A stretch of DNA of 40,418 nt from an uncultured Bacteroidota bacterium (GTDB lineage: Bacteria; Bacteroidota; Bacteroidia; Flavobacteriales; Flavobacteriaceae), in contig CAILWV010000025.1 in NCBI GenBank assembly GCA_903838055.1, positions 1-40,418 on the forward strand, written 5' to 3'. A program made the translations under genes and the position numbers. Below the pieces are notes generated by a model. That model had not been told where the DNA came from, searched no databases, and saw only the letters and a program-made list of their open reading frames with translations. This document shows, one piece after another, positions 7,416-17,836 of the stretch. The stretch's first letter is position 1. Every line of letters begins with the position of its first letter.

Positions 7416-7646
7416 ATGGACGACCAACAAAAATCACTTATTAAACTAGCGCATGCTAAGATGCCTTTCGGCAAATACGAGGGCTATTATCTTATTGATT
7501 TGCCAGAATATTATGTTGTTTGGTATAGTAATAAAGGATTTCCTAAAGGACAACTTGGGGAACAATTACAGCTAATTTACGAGCTAAAATTAAATGGTTT
7601 AGAAGAGTTAATTCGAAATATTAAAAAAAAATATCCAAAACAATAG
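7416..7646 (+). CDS. DUF3820 family protein, 76 aa
   Basis: Small soluble protein matching the DUF3820 pattern: MPFGKYEGYYLIDLPEYYVVWY, about residues 16-37, then a helical GQLGEQLQLIYELKLNGL. The family, also called putative quorum-sensing-regulated virulence factor, has no settled biochemical role; a nucleic-acid connection is sometimes suggested. It stands 115 bases after osmC, separated by degenerate repeat words, and ahead of pyrG, so it may have its own promoter. Confidence 0.85.
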   Translation: MDDQQKSLIKLAHAKMPFGKYEGYYLIDLPEYYVVWYSNKGFPKGQLGEQLQLIYELKLNGLEELIRNIKKKYPKQ

Positions 7647-7717
7647 TTCTATTTTTTAGATTGTTGAATTTTCATAATTTTAGATTTGATATTATTATAA
7701 ACATCCAATTAATTTCT

Positions 7718-7725
7718 TACTTTTG
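7718..7725 (+). promoter_or_regulatory. -7 box ahead of pyrG
   Basis: TACTTTTG fits TAnnTTTG; no convincing -33 TTTG at proper spacing. It would give pyrG a leader of about 86 bases rich in CAACAA words (7736-7780), which is unusual for its length but shows no clear hairpin. Confidence 0.4.
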
Positions 7726-7788
7726 CTACGTTTTTTACAACAAAATAAAATAACTACAATACAACAACAATACAACAAGCACGGATAA

Positions 7789-9426
<1,638 letters not shown>

Positions 9427-9474
9427 GTAACAATTCAGTGCTCAATGCGACTGATATAAATGATAAAAAAGATA

Positions 9475-11373
9475 ATGGAAGAAAAGAAGTTTGACAAAAA
9501 TTCGATAATTGGCTTTGGTTTAATTTTCCTCATCGTGATGTGGATGATGTACAACAGTCAAAAAACAGCTCAAAAAGAACAAGCTGAAAAAGCCAAAAAA
9601 GAAAAAATAGACAAGTTAAATAAAGCTAAGGAAGTTGTTGCCAAAGAAATAACCTCGGTAGCCGTAGATACAACAGTTAATGATACTGTTAAGCTACAAA
9701 AATTACAAGGTGCTTTGGGTAGTTTTGCGTATTCTGCAACTTTACCATCTGCAAAAGAAGGTTATACAGTTCTAGAAAATGACCTTGTAAAATTAACTAT
9801 TGCTAATAAAGGAGGTTATATTTCGGAAGCAATTCTAAAAAAATACGAAAAATTCAGCAAAGGTTCCGGGCAATTAGTAGAGTTGATTAAAAATAATAAT
9901 ACTAACTTTAATCTTACTTTACAAACAAAGGACAACCGTGTTTTAAATACGAAAGACTTATTTTTTGAGCCAACATTCAAGCAAATTGGAGAAAATAAAG
10001 TGGTATCGATGAAATTGAAAACGGGGCCTACTACCTATTTGGAATATAACTACTCGTTGAAGCCAAATGATTATATGGTAGATTTTGATCTTCGCTCTCA
10101 AGGGTTAAGTTCGTCATTGAATACTTCAAAACCTACCGATTTACAATGGGATTTGAAAACCTACAGAAATGAAAAAAGTGTTACTTATGAAAATCAAAAT
10201 GCCGAAGTATATTTTGAATATGAAGATGGAAAAATTGACTATGTAGGACAAGGAAAAGATAAGGAAGAAACACCTACTAAGACTTCGTTTATTGCATATA
10301 AACAACATTTTTTCTCTTCTATATTAATGACAAATACGCCATTTGAAACTGCTAAAATTCATTCGGCAACTTTAGTAAATGATGTAAAAGTGGATACAGT
10401 TTTTACGAAAGAATTCAAATCGACTTTGCCACTTGCATATAGAAATGGCGAATTGGATTATAAAATGAATTGGTATTTTGGACCAACAGATTATAAAACG
10501 TTAAACTCTTACGAAGGTAAAAATCTAGATAAAATTATTCCATTAGGTTGGGGTATTTTTGGATGGATTAACAGGTTGATTTTTATTCCATTATTTGGAT
10601 TCTTAGGAGGTTTTATGCCTTATGGATGGGCAATTATTGTATTTACAATATTGATAAAAATTGCTATGTCGCCTATTACTTTTAAATCATTCTTGTCACA
10701 AGCCAAGATGAAAGTATTGCGTCCTGAAATTGCTGAATTAGGCGAAAAATACCCAAAAGATGCGGTGAAAAAACAACAAGAAACGATGAAGTTGTACAAC
10801 AAGGCCGGTGTAAATCCAATGGCAGGTTGTATTCCAGCATTAATTCAAATGCCATTTTTAATGGCCTCTTTTAGATTCTTTCCATCTGCTTTTGAACTTC
10901 GTCAAAAAAGTTTCCTTTGGGCAGACGATTTATCTTCATTTGACCAAGTAGTAAAATTACCTTTTAATATTCCGTTGTACGGCGATCATATTAGTTTGTT
11001 TCCTATATTGGCAGCAATAGCAATTTTCTTTTATATGAAAATGACTTCTGGTGATAATCAAATGGCGCAACCGCAACAAGAAGGTATGCCAGATATGACT
11101 AAGATGATGAAAATGATGATATACATATCACCAATAATGATGTTGATTTTCTTTAATAGTTATGGTTCTGGATTGAGTTTATATAACTTTATGTCCAACT
11201 TAATCACGATTGGAATCATGTTGGTAATAAAGAAATACTTTATTGACAGTGATAAAATTCATGCCCAAATTCAAGAGAATAAAACCAAACCAGTAAAGGA
11301 AGGTAAGTTTCAAAAGAAACTTCGTGAGGTTATGGAACAAGCTGAAGAACAAAAAGCAAAAGGAAAAAAATAA
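9475..11373 (+). CDS. yidC: membrane protein insertase YidC
   Basis: Inserts and folds inner-membrane proteins, alone or with the Sec translocon. About 632 residues from ATG 9475. A first membrane helix (NSIIGFGLIFLIVMWMMY) is followed by a charged linker and the large periplasmic beta-sandwich domain of Gram-negative YidC. The conserved Oxa1-type five-helix core comes after GWGIFGWINRLIFIPLFGFL, including AGVNPMAGCIPALIQMPFL, and the protein ends with a basic cytoplasmic tail (KFQKKLREVMEQ). The frame also has an ATG at 9460, but MEEKKFDKN matches the start I expect for flavobacterial YidC. A terminator follows. Confidence 0.95.
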   Translation: MEEKKFDKNSIIGFGLIFLIVMWMMYNSQKTAQKEQAEKAKKEKIDKLNKAKEVVAKEITSVAVDTTVNDTVKLQKLQGALGSFAYSATLPSAKEGYTVLENDLVKLTIANKGGYISEAILKKYEKFSKGSGQLVELIKNNNTNFNLTLQTKDNRVLNTKDLFFEPTFKQIGENKVVSMKLKTGPTTYLEYNYSLKPNDYMVDFDLRSQGLSSSLNTSKPTDLQWDLKTYRNEKSVTYENQNAEVYFEYEDGKIDYVGQGKDKEETPTKTSFIAYKQHFFSSILMTNTPFETAKIHSATLVNDVKVDTVFTKEFKSTLPLAYRNGELDYKMNWYFGPTDYKTLNSYEGKNLDKIIPLGWGIFGWINRLIFIPLFGFLGGFMPYGWAIIVFTILIKIAMSPITFKSFLSQAKMKVLRPEIAELGEKYPKDAVKKQQETMKLYNKAGVNPMAGCIPALIQMPFLMASFRFFPSAFELRQKSFLWADDLSSFDQVVKLPFNIPLYGDHISLFPILAAIAIFFYMKMTSGDNQMAQPQQEGMPDMTKMMKMMIYISPIMMLIFFNSYGSGLSLYNFMSNLITIGIMLVIKKYFIDSDKIHAQIQENKTKPVKEGKFQKKLREVMEQAEEQKAKGKK

Positions 11374-11379
11374 GAAGTT

Positions 11380-11405
11380 AAGCCGTCAGTGATGATGGCT
11401 TTTTT
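11380..11405 (+). terminator. terminator after yidC
   Basis: Stem AAGCCGTCA / TGATGGCTT (9 bp with one G-T pair), GTGA tetraloop, then a T run. It closes the pyrG-yidC stretch. Confidence 0.8.
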
Positions 11406-11472
11406 CTCTTTACTACTTATTTTATACTAAATATATAAAATTGAAGTTATACTAGTTAGTAAATTTAAACAC

Positions 11473-12180
11473 ATGAAATATTTAATTATAATATTATTTT
11501 TTACTGCGTCACTTTTTGGGCAAAACACCAACCAATTGGATTCAAATGGGAAAAAGCAAGGTGTTTGGAAAGGCATCTACGAACAATCTAAAAGACCTCG
11601 TTATGAAGGGGTTTTTGAACACGGGAAAGAAGTTGGAATGTTTAAGTTTTTTGATGATACTAGTTCCGGCACAGTAATTGCAACCCGTGAATTTAATCCT
11701 AAAGATAATTCGTGTTATACTATTTTTTATAATCAAAAGGGAAATAAAGTAAGCGAAGGCAAGTTGGTAAACAAACTGCATGATGGCAAATGGAATTACT
11801 ACCATGAAAATTCTCCAATAGTAATGACCTCTGAAAATTATGTAAATGATAAATTAAATGGTTTGCGAAAAGTATTTTATCCTAGCGGTAAAATTGCCGA
11901 AGAAGCGAATTATAAAAATGGAAAAAAAGATGGTTCTTATAAAAAATATACTGAAACCGGAATAATATTAGAAGAAACTTTATATAAAAATGGAGAGTTT
12001 GATGGCCTAGCTCTTTTTAGAAGTCCAGATAATGTAGTGGTTGCCAAAGGAATGTTTGTTAAAGGCAAGAAGGAAGGCATTTGGGAATTCAATACTAATG
12101 GTAAAATCACAAAAGAAAATATGTCTACTAAAAAGGCTCGAAAATTTGTGAAAAGAGAAATTACAAGGGAAGAAGAATAA
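11473..12180 (+). CDS. YwqK-family / MORN-like repeat protein
   Basis: Exported 235-residue protein with signal peptide MKYLIIILFFTASLFGQ. The rest is a string of about seven short MORN-like repeats of the type YxNGKxDGxYKxY, for example SEGKLVNKLHDGKWNYY and EEANYKNGKKDGSYKKY. It ends in a basic tail (KFVKREITREEE). The YwqK family is often labelled as an antitoxin from one Bacillus case. In flavobacteria these exported members are more likely envelope proteins, so I would not infer a toxin; none is adjacent. It is flanked by terminators on both sides, hence monocistronic. Confidence 0.8.
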   Translation: MKYLIIILFFTASLFGQNTNQLDSNGKKQGVWKGIYEQSKRPRYEGVFEHGKEVGMFKFFDDTSSGTVIATREFNPKDNSCYTIFYNQKGNKVSEGKLVNKLHDGKWNYYHENSPIVMTSENYVNDKLNGLRKVFYPSGKIAEEANYKNGKKDGSYKKYTETGIILEETLYKNGEFDGLALFRSPDNVVVAKGMFVKGKKEGIWEFNTNGKITKENMSTKKARKFVKREITREEE

Positions 12181-12204
12181 ATTCTAAATAAATTAAATTT
12201 ACTT

Positions 12205-12243
12205 AAGTATATGTTTTAATAATTAAAGCATATACTTTTTTTT
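12205..12243 (+). terminator. terminator after the YwqK-like gene
   Basis: Perfect 9-bp stem AAGTATATG / CATATACTT (12205-12213 with 12229-12237), 15-base loop, then seven or more T. Confidence 0.75.
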
Positions 12244-12254
12244 ATTATTTGATG

Positions 12255-12262
12255 TAAATTTG
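12255..12262 (+). promoter_or_regulatory. -7 box ahead of mnmA
   Basis: TAAATTTG 29 bases before the mnmA ATG. There is no TTTG at the -33 spacing because the terminator T run occupies that place. Confidence 0.35.
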
Positions 12263-12291
12263 TAACTCAATAATTAATTTTTATTTCAAAA

Positions 12292-13479
12292 ATGAAACGT
12301 GTAGTAGTAGGACTTTCTGGTGGTGTAGATTCAAGCGTTGCAGCCTATCTTTTAAAGGAACAGGGGTATGAAGTTATTGGCCTATTTATGAAAAATTGGC
12401 ATGATGATTCGGTTACAATTTCTAACGAATGTCCTTGGCTTGAAGATAGTAACGACGCACTATTAGTTGCTGAAAAACTCGGTATTCCGTTTCAAACTGT
12501 TGACTTAAGCGAGCAATACAAAGAAAAAATTGTTGATTATATGTTCCACGAATATGAGAAAGGAAGAACGCCTAATCCCGACGTATTGTGTAATCGCGAA
12601 ATAAAGTTTGATGTTTTCATGAAAATTGCCTTAAGTCTTGGTGCGGATTATGTTGCTACAGGACATTATTGCCGAAAAGGAGAATTTGAAAAAGATGGAA
12701 ATACTACATTTCAATTACTTGCTGGAAAAGACGATAACAAAGACCAGTCTTATTTTTTATGTCAATTATCACAACAGCAATTGGCAAAAGCATTGTTTCC
12801 TATTGGTGAATTAACCAAGCCAGAAGTGCGCGAAATTGCTACTAAAATGGAATTGGTTACAGCCGAAAAGAAAGACTCGCAAGGGCTTTGTTTTATTGGA
12901 AAAGTGCGACTTCCAGAATTTTTACAACAACAATTAAAACCTAAAGAAGGATTGATTTATGAAGTTCCTGCAAACAGCGAAATTTACAATCAAGTTGTAC
13001 CTGCTTTTAATTCGAAAGAAGAAGAATTAATTTTTCAATCCACTCCAATTGTTTATACTCCGGCAACGGGTAAAATAGTTGGAAAACATCAAGGTGCTCA
13101 TTATTTCACCATTGGGCAGCGCAAAGGATTGAACGTTGGAGGCACCAAGGAAGCCTTGTTTATTATCTCAACAAATGTAGTCACTAACGAAATATACACG
13201 GGTCAAGGGCATACCCATCCTGGTTTGTTTCAAAAAGCATTGCGGATTCAAAATTCGGAAATTCATTGGATACGCACTGATTTAAAACTAGAAAATGGTC
13301 AATCTTTGGATGTTATGGCGCGCATTCGTTACCGACAAGAATTACAAAAAGCAACGCTATACCAGTTTGAAAGCGGACTCTATGTTTCGTTTGAGTATCC
13401 CCAATCGGCAATTACACAAGGGCAATTTGTTGCATGGAATATTGGAGAAGAATTAGTTGGTTCGGGAGTAATTTCGTAA
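12292..13479 (+). CDS. mnmA: tRNA-specific 2-thiouridylase MnmA
   Basis: Adds sulfur to the wobble uridine (s2U34) of tRNA-Lys, Glu and Gln. The 395-residue protein has the PP-loop GLSGGVDSS (about 7-15), the catalytic Cys100 in [12 protein letters not shown] and the persulfide-carrying Cys200 in [11 protein letters not shown]. It then has the characteristic [15 protein letters not shown] segment and a C-terminal beta-barrel. Both Cys residues are in place, so it should be active. It is preceded by a terminator and followed 23 bases later by a subtilase gene that may share its transcript. Confidence 0.96.
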   Translation: MKRVVVGLSGGVDSSVAAYLLKEQGYEVIGLFMKNWHDDSVTISNECPWLEDSNDALLVAEKLGIPFQTVDLSEQYKEKIVDYMFHEYEKGRTPNPDVLCNREIKFDVFMKIALSLGADYVATGHYCRKGEFEKDGNTTFQLLAGKDDNKDQSYFLCQLSQQQLAKALFPIGELTKPEVREIATKMELVTAEKKDSQGLCFIGKVRLPEFLQQQLKPKEGLIYEVPANSEIYNQVVPAFNSKEEELIFQSTPIVYTPATGKIVGKHQGAHYFTIGQRKGLNVGGTKEALFIISTNVVTNEIYTGQGHTHPGLFQKALRIQNSEIHWIRTDLKLENGQSLDVMARIRYRQELQKATLYQFESGLYVSFEYPQSAITQGQFVAWNIGEELVGSGVIS

Positions 13480-13502
13480 ATTGAAACATAAAAAATATAG
13501 CT

Positions 13503-15113
13503 ATGAAGAAAATCATACTCATCCTTACCTTTTTAGTTACTTATATTTCTTTTTCTCAAGAAGACGCTTGGGTATATTTTAATGACAAACCAAATGCGGC
13601 TGCTTTTTTTAGCAACCCTTTATCTGAACTATCTCAAAGATCGTTGGATAGACGAATTGCACAAAATATTTCTTTAGTAATAAATGATGCACCTCTAGAA
13701 GCTACTTATGTTTCTCAAATAACGGATGCTCCCGGAATCTTAGTGATGGCAAAATCTAAATGGTTGAATTGTCTTCACATTCGAGGTAGCTTTGATGATA
13801 TTCATGCTTTGTTGGCTTTTCCTTTTGTGAATCATGTTCATTTTGCAGATAATTCTCTAAATAATAAAATGGCGATTCCAAAAACGATCTCTCCAGTTAA
13901 TAAGAATTTGGACATACAAGTGAATTTTAATTACGGGACTTCTGCAAATCAGATTCAAATGCTTAACGGACATTTATTGCACCAAGCTAATTATACAGGT
14001 TCTGGAAAAATTATTGCAGTTTTAGATGCAGGTTTTCCCAATGTGGATGTAATCGCTCCTTTTCAAAGGTTACGAGATAATAATCAAATTTTGGGCGGCT
14101 ATGATTATGTTAACAAATCGACTAATTTTTATTCTGGTTTTGATCATGGTACGATGGTACTTTCTACAATGGGCGGTTATGTTGATGGACAATTAATAGG
14201 TACCGCACCAGATGCAAAATATTATTTATATATTACTGAAGATGTTTCTTCAGAAAATCCTGTAGAAGAAAGTAATTGGGTAGAAGCTGCAGAGCAAGCC
14301 GATAGAGATGGCGTAGATATTATTACCACTTCATTGGGATATTTTGCTTTTGATAATGTTAATTATGGGCATACTTATTCGGATATGACTGGTAATAGTG
14401 CTTTTGCTTCTCAGGGTGCCAATATAGCATTTACAAAAGGAATGATTGTACTAGCTAGTGCCGGAAATGAAGGTAATTCAACGGAACCTCATGTTGGAGT
14501 GCCTGCTGAGGCAAACAATGTATTAGCAATTGGAGCTGTAAAAGCAAATAGAACGATTGCTTCTTTTAGTTCTGTTGGACCAAGTTTTGACGGAAGAATA
14601 AAACCAGATGTAATGGCTCAAGGGCAAAGTTCTATATTGTCTAACACTTCGGGGAACATTGTAGCGGGTAGCGGTACTTCCTTTGCTTGTCCAATTATGG
14701 CAGGTATGATCGCATGTCTTTGGCAGGCTATCCCTAATTTAACTAACCAGCAACTTATTGATGTATACAAGCAATCTTGTGATAGATTTTTAACTCCTGA
14801 TAATCAATATGGTTATGGTATTCCGGATTTTCAATTGGCATTAAATATTGCAAATTTATCTTCTTTAGAAAATAATAAAGATAACTTTAAAGTATATCCT
14901 AATCCAACTAGTACTTCTGTTTCTATTTCTTTTCCTAATAATTATTCAAACGCATCTATATATTTTTACAATACATTAGGTCAAATTTTGATCGAAAAAA
15001 CTATCACTCCTTCAGTAACTAATGTTTCTTTAGAGGCTTTAAATTCAGGAGTTTATTTTTATAAAATAGAGAGTAATTCCTTTACACAATCCGGAAAAAT
15101 AATAAAAGAATAA
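13503..15113 (+). CDS. secreted subtilisin-like (S8) protease with T9SS type A tail
   Basis: 536 residues. The signal peptide is residues 1-19 (MKKIILILTFLVTYISFSQ) and a propeptide follows. The S8 catalytic domain has Asp175 (AVLDAGFP), His215 (FDHGTMV) and Ser393 (GSGTSFACP). From about 460 it ends in a type A type IX secretion sorting domain: FKVYPNPTSTSV, then LNSGVYFYKIES and the terminal SGKIIKE. It should be exported through the outer membrane and attached or released there. Asp-His-Ser are all present. Its stop overlaps the next start (TAATG at 15111-15115), tying it to the flavoenzyme gene. Confidence 0.93.
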   Translation: MKKIILILTFLVTYISFSQEDAWVYFNDKPNAAAFFSNPLSELSQRSLDRRIAQNISLVINDAPLEATYVSQITDAPGILVMAKSKWLNCLHIRGSFDDIHALLAFPFVNHVHFADNSLNNKMAIPKTISPVNKNLDIQVNFNYGTSANQIQMLNGHLLHQANYTGSGKIIAVLDAGFPNVDVIAPFQRLRDNNQILGGYDYVNKSTNFYSGFDHGTMVLSTMGGYVDGQLIGTAPDAKYYLYITEDVSSENPVEESNWVEAAEQADRDGVDIITTSLGYFAFDNVNYGHTYSDMTGNSAFASQGANIAFTKGMIVLASAGNEGNSTEPHVGVPAEANNVLAIGAVKANRTIASFSSVGPSFDGRIKPDVMAQGQSSILSNTSGNIVAGSGTSFACPIMAGMIACLWQAIPNLTNQQLIDVYKQSCDRFLTPDNQYGYGIPDFQLALNIANLSSLENNKDNFKVYPNPTSTSVSISFPNNYSNASIYFYNTLGQILIEKTITPSVTNVSLEALNSGVYFYKIESNSFTQSGKIIKE

Positions 15114-16057
15114 TGAACAAAATTACCAAACTATTCAATATAAAGTATCCAATTATTCAAGGAGGAATGATTTGGAATAGTGGTTATAAATTAGCAAGTG
15201 CTGTTAGTAATAGTGGCGGTTTAGGTTTGATAGGTGCGGGTTCAATGTATCCGGATGTTTTGCGAGAACATATTCAAAAATGCAAAAAAGCAACCGACAA
15301 CCCTTTTGGTGTAAACGTTCCAATGTTGTATCCAAATGTTCAAGAAATTATGGATATAATTGTTGAGGAAGGGGTTAAAATTGTTTTTACTTCTGCTGGA
15401 AATCCTAAAACATGGACTCCTTTTTTGAAGGAAAAAGGAATTATAGTTGTACATGTAGTTAGCAGTTCTAAATTTGCTTTAAAAGCCCAAGAAGCCGGTG
15501 TTGATGCAGTTGTTTCTGAAGGGTTTGAAGCTGGTGGCCACAACGGCAGAGAAGAAACAACTACTTTAACATTGATTCCTATGGTTAAAGAAAATATTTC
15601 TATCCCATTAATAGCTGCTGGAGGTATTGCTTCCGGACGAGGTATGTTGGCAGCAATGGTTCTTGGTGCCGATGGGGTTCAAATGGGAAGTCGTTTTGTT
15701 GCTTCTACTGAAAGTTCGGCACATGATAATTTCAAAAAAACAGTTATTGAAACTGGAGAAGGAGATACCCAGTTGACTTTAAAAGAATTAGCCCCTGTTC
15801 GATTAATTAAAAATAAATTCTTCGCTGATGTTCAAGAATTATATTCAAAATGTCCTACTAAAGAAGATCTAGAAAACTTATTAGGAAAACGAAGAGCTAA
15901 AAGAGGCATGTTTGAAGGCGATTTAATAGAAGGGGAATTAGAAATTGGTCAAATTGCAGGAATAATTCACGATATTAAACCCGTTGAATCTATAATACAA
16001 GATATTATTTCTGAATTTGAATTGGCAAAAAAAGAAGTTAATTCTTACGTCTATTAA
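15113..16057 (+). CDS. FMN oxidoreductase, nitronate monooxygenase / FabK-like
   Basis: 314 residues with the FMN TIM-barrel of the NMO/2-nitropropane dioxygenase family: YPIIQGGMIW (12-21), NPFGVNVPML, SEGFEAGGHNG with conserved His143, PLIAAGGIASGRGM and LGADGVQMGSRF. The wording of these motifs is closer to enoyl-ACP reductase II (FabK) than to a classical nitronate monooxygenase. A role in fatty acid synthesis is therefore possible, but substrate cannot be read from sequence alone. It is translationally coupled to the upstream protease, although the two functions do not obviously belong together. Confidence 0.8.
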   Translation: MNKITKLFNIKYPIIQGGMIWNSGYKLASAVSNSGGLGLIGAGSMYPDVLREHIQKCKKATDNPFGVNVPMLYPNVQEIMDIIVEEGVKIVFTSAGNPKTWTPFLKEKGIIVVHVVSSSKFALKAQEAGVDAVVSEGFEAGGHNGREETTTLTLIPMVKENISIPLIAAGGIASGRGMLAAMVLGADGVQMGSRFVASTESSAHDNFKKTVIETGEGDTQLTLKELAPVRLIKNKFFADVQELYSKCPTKEDLENLLGKRRAKRGMFEGDLIEGELEIGQIAGIIHDIKPVESIIQDIISEFELAKKEVNSYVY

Positions 16058-16103
16058 GTTTATTCTTAACGGTTTCTTATTACTGAACTTCTTTTGAAAT
16101 ACG

Positions 16104-16111
16104 TAATTTTG
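16104..16111 (+). promoter_or_regulatory. -7 box ahead of pafA
   Basis: TAATTTTG 16 bases before the ATG. No -33 TTTG at the right distance, so this is a partial match. It would give a leader of about 12 bases. Confidence 0.4.
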
Positions 16112-16127
16112 TAAAAATAAAATTTAC

Positions 16128-17741
16128 ATGAAAAAAATACTTTCTTTTTTTGTTTTCACTTTCTTTTTTCAACTTCAAGCACAAGAACGCCCTAAATTAG
16201 TTGTTGGAATTGTAGTAGATCAAATGAAAATGGATTATTTATATCGTTTTAATACTGATTTTTCAAATGATGGTTTTAAACGGTTAATGAAAAAAGGCTA
16301 TGTATTTCATAATATGAATTACAATTATATGCCAACGTTTACTGCACCTGGGCATGCTTCTATTTATACAGGAACCACTCCTTCAGTTCACGGAATTGTA
16401 GGTAATGATTGGTTTAGCAGAAAGCAAGGCAAAGAAATCTATTGCACCGATGATGCCTCGGTGAAAACGGTTGGAGATGGTACTAAAGCAGAAGGGGAGA
16501 TGTCTCCAAAAAAACTGTTATCCACTACAATAACAGATGAATTACGTTTGGCTACCAACTTTAAAGGGAAGGTAATTGGAATGAGTTTAAAAGATAGGGG
16601 TGCAATATTACCTGCAGGACATTTTGCCAATTGGGCATTTTGGTATAGCAAAACAGGAGCTTTCATTTCTAGTACTTTTTATGGTGAAAAGTTACCCGAT
16701 TGGGTTAATGATTTCAATAACGAAAAGCATTTCATGACCTACATTAATAAAGGTTGGGATTTATTAAAACCAATTGAAACCTATAACGAAAGTCTTGCTG
16801 ATGAAAATCCATATGAAGGAAAATTAAATGGTGCCAATCCTGTTTTTCCATATAATTTAAAGGAAATGTTCGATAAAAAAAATGCTGAAATTCTACGTGC
16901 TTCTCCTTATGGGAATGACCTTTTAGAAGAATTTGCAAAAAAAGCTATCGAAAATGAAGAACTAGGAAAAGATGCTATTACCGATTTTTTAACTATCAGT
17001 TTTTCCTCAACAGATTATGTTGGTCATAATTTAGGACCTAGATCCATGGAATTGCAAGATACTTATTTGCGTTTGGATTTAACTATTGCAGATTTATTAA
17101 ATTATTTAGATAAAAAAGTTGGTAAAGGAAATTACCTTGTTTTTTTGACTGCTGATCATGCTGGTGCTGAAAATCCGATTTATTTAAAGGATAATAAATA
17201 TAATGTAAACAATGTATACCCAAAAGAAATTTTAAAAGGCTTAAAGAAATTTTCTATAGATACTTTTGGAGAAGATTTAGTAGTGAATTGTAGTAATTTT
17301 AATCTTTTCTTCAATAAAGAAATTATTAAAACGAAAGGATTAGAATTGGCAAAAGTGAAGCTGGCTTTTAAGGAGTATTTAATGACTCAGGAGCAAGTTA
17401 AAAGAGCTTATACAGAAGAGGAAATTTTAGGTGAGAATGGAACTGATTTTTATTTGAATTGTATAGCAAAGGGATATGATGCGACTGAAGATGGGGATAT
17501 TGTAATTTTAAATAAACCGGGATATTTAGATCATTTCATAGAAACAGGAACTGACCACGGAACTCCATATAGTTATGATACCCATGTGCCATTGCTATTT
17601 TATGGATGGAATATACCAAAAGGGGAAACCCATGATCACAAAGATATCACCCAAATAGCACCAACATTAGCCCAAAAATTAAATATTTCTTTTCCTAACG
17701 GAACCGAAAGCAAGGTATTGTTGGAAGTTTTAGATAAGTAG
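16128..17741 (+). CDS. pafA: PafA-type alkaline phosphatase
   Basis: Secreted phosphate monoesterase. The signal peptide MKKILSFFVFTFFFQLQAQ (1-19) is followed by the alkaline-phosphatase superfamily fold, 537 residues in all. The known active-site set of Elizabethkingia PafA (Asp38, Thr79, Asn100, Lys162, Arg164) is met here by Asp31, nucleophile Thr72 (TFTAPGHAS), Asn93 (VGNDWF), Lys155 and Arg157 (MSLKDRGAI), a constant offset of 7. Metal ligands are visible in STDYVGH, TADHAGAE and TDHGTPYS. PafA lets flavobacteria take phosphate from organophosphates without phosphate repression in some species. The gene is single and ends at a bidirectional terminator. Confidence 0.93.
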   Translation: MKKILSFFVFTFFFQLQAQERPKLVVGIVVDQMKMDYLYRFNTDFSNDGFKRLMKKGYVFHNMNYNYMPTFTAPGHASIYTGTTPSVHGIVGNDWFSRKQGKEIYCTDDASVKTVGDGTKAEGEMSPKKLLSTTITDELRLATNFKGKVIGMSLKDRGAILPAGHFANWAFWYSKTGAFISSTFYGEKLPDWVNDFNNEKHFMTYINKGWDLLKPIETYNESLADENPYEGKLNGANPVFPYNLKEMFDKKNAEILRASPYGNDLLEEFAKKAIENEELGKDAITDFLTISFSSTDYVGHNLGPRSMELQDTYLRLDLTIADLLNYLDKKVGKGNYLVFLTADHAGAENPIYLKDNKYNVNNVYPKEILKGLKKFSIDTFGEDLVVNCSNFNLFFNKEIIKTKGLELAKVKLAFKEYLMTQEQVKRAYTEEEILGENGTDFYLNCIAKGYDATEDGDIVILNKPGYLDHFIETGTDHGTPYSYDTHVPLLFYGWNIPKGETHDHKDITQIAPTLAQKLNISFPNGTESKVLLEVLDK

Positions 17742-17760
17742 TTCAAATACTTTTACATGA

Positions 17761-17795
17761 AAAAATTCCACTAATTTAAAATTAGTGGAATTTTT
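17761..17795. terminator. bidirectional terminator between pafA and lysA
   Basis: Perfect 15-bp stem (17761-17775 with 17781-17795) with a TTAAA loop. The A run on one side and T run on the other let it serve both converging genes. Confidence 0.9.
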
Positions 17796-17802
17796 AATAT
17801 TA

Positions 17803-17835
17803 TAGAATTTGTGAAAATTCGTGTAATTCGGGTCT
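17803..17835. repeat. AATTCGTG-type intergenic word
   Basis: AATTTGTGAAAATTCGTGTA followed by ATTCGGGTC between the terminator and the lysA stop. I recall near copies of this phrase between genes in many Bacteroidota genomes; no other copy is in this window. Confidence 0.35.
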
Positions 17836-17836
17836 T

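Noticed and set aside
11473..12180. Toxin-antitoxin locus suggested by the YwqK family name
   Set aside because: The protein is exported, monocistronic between two terminators, and no toxin gene is adjacent.
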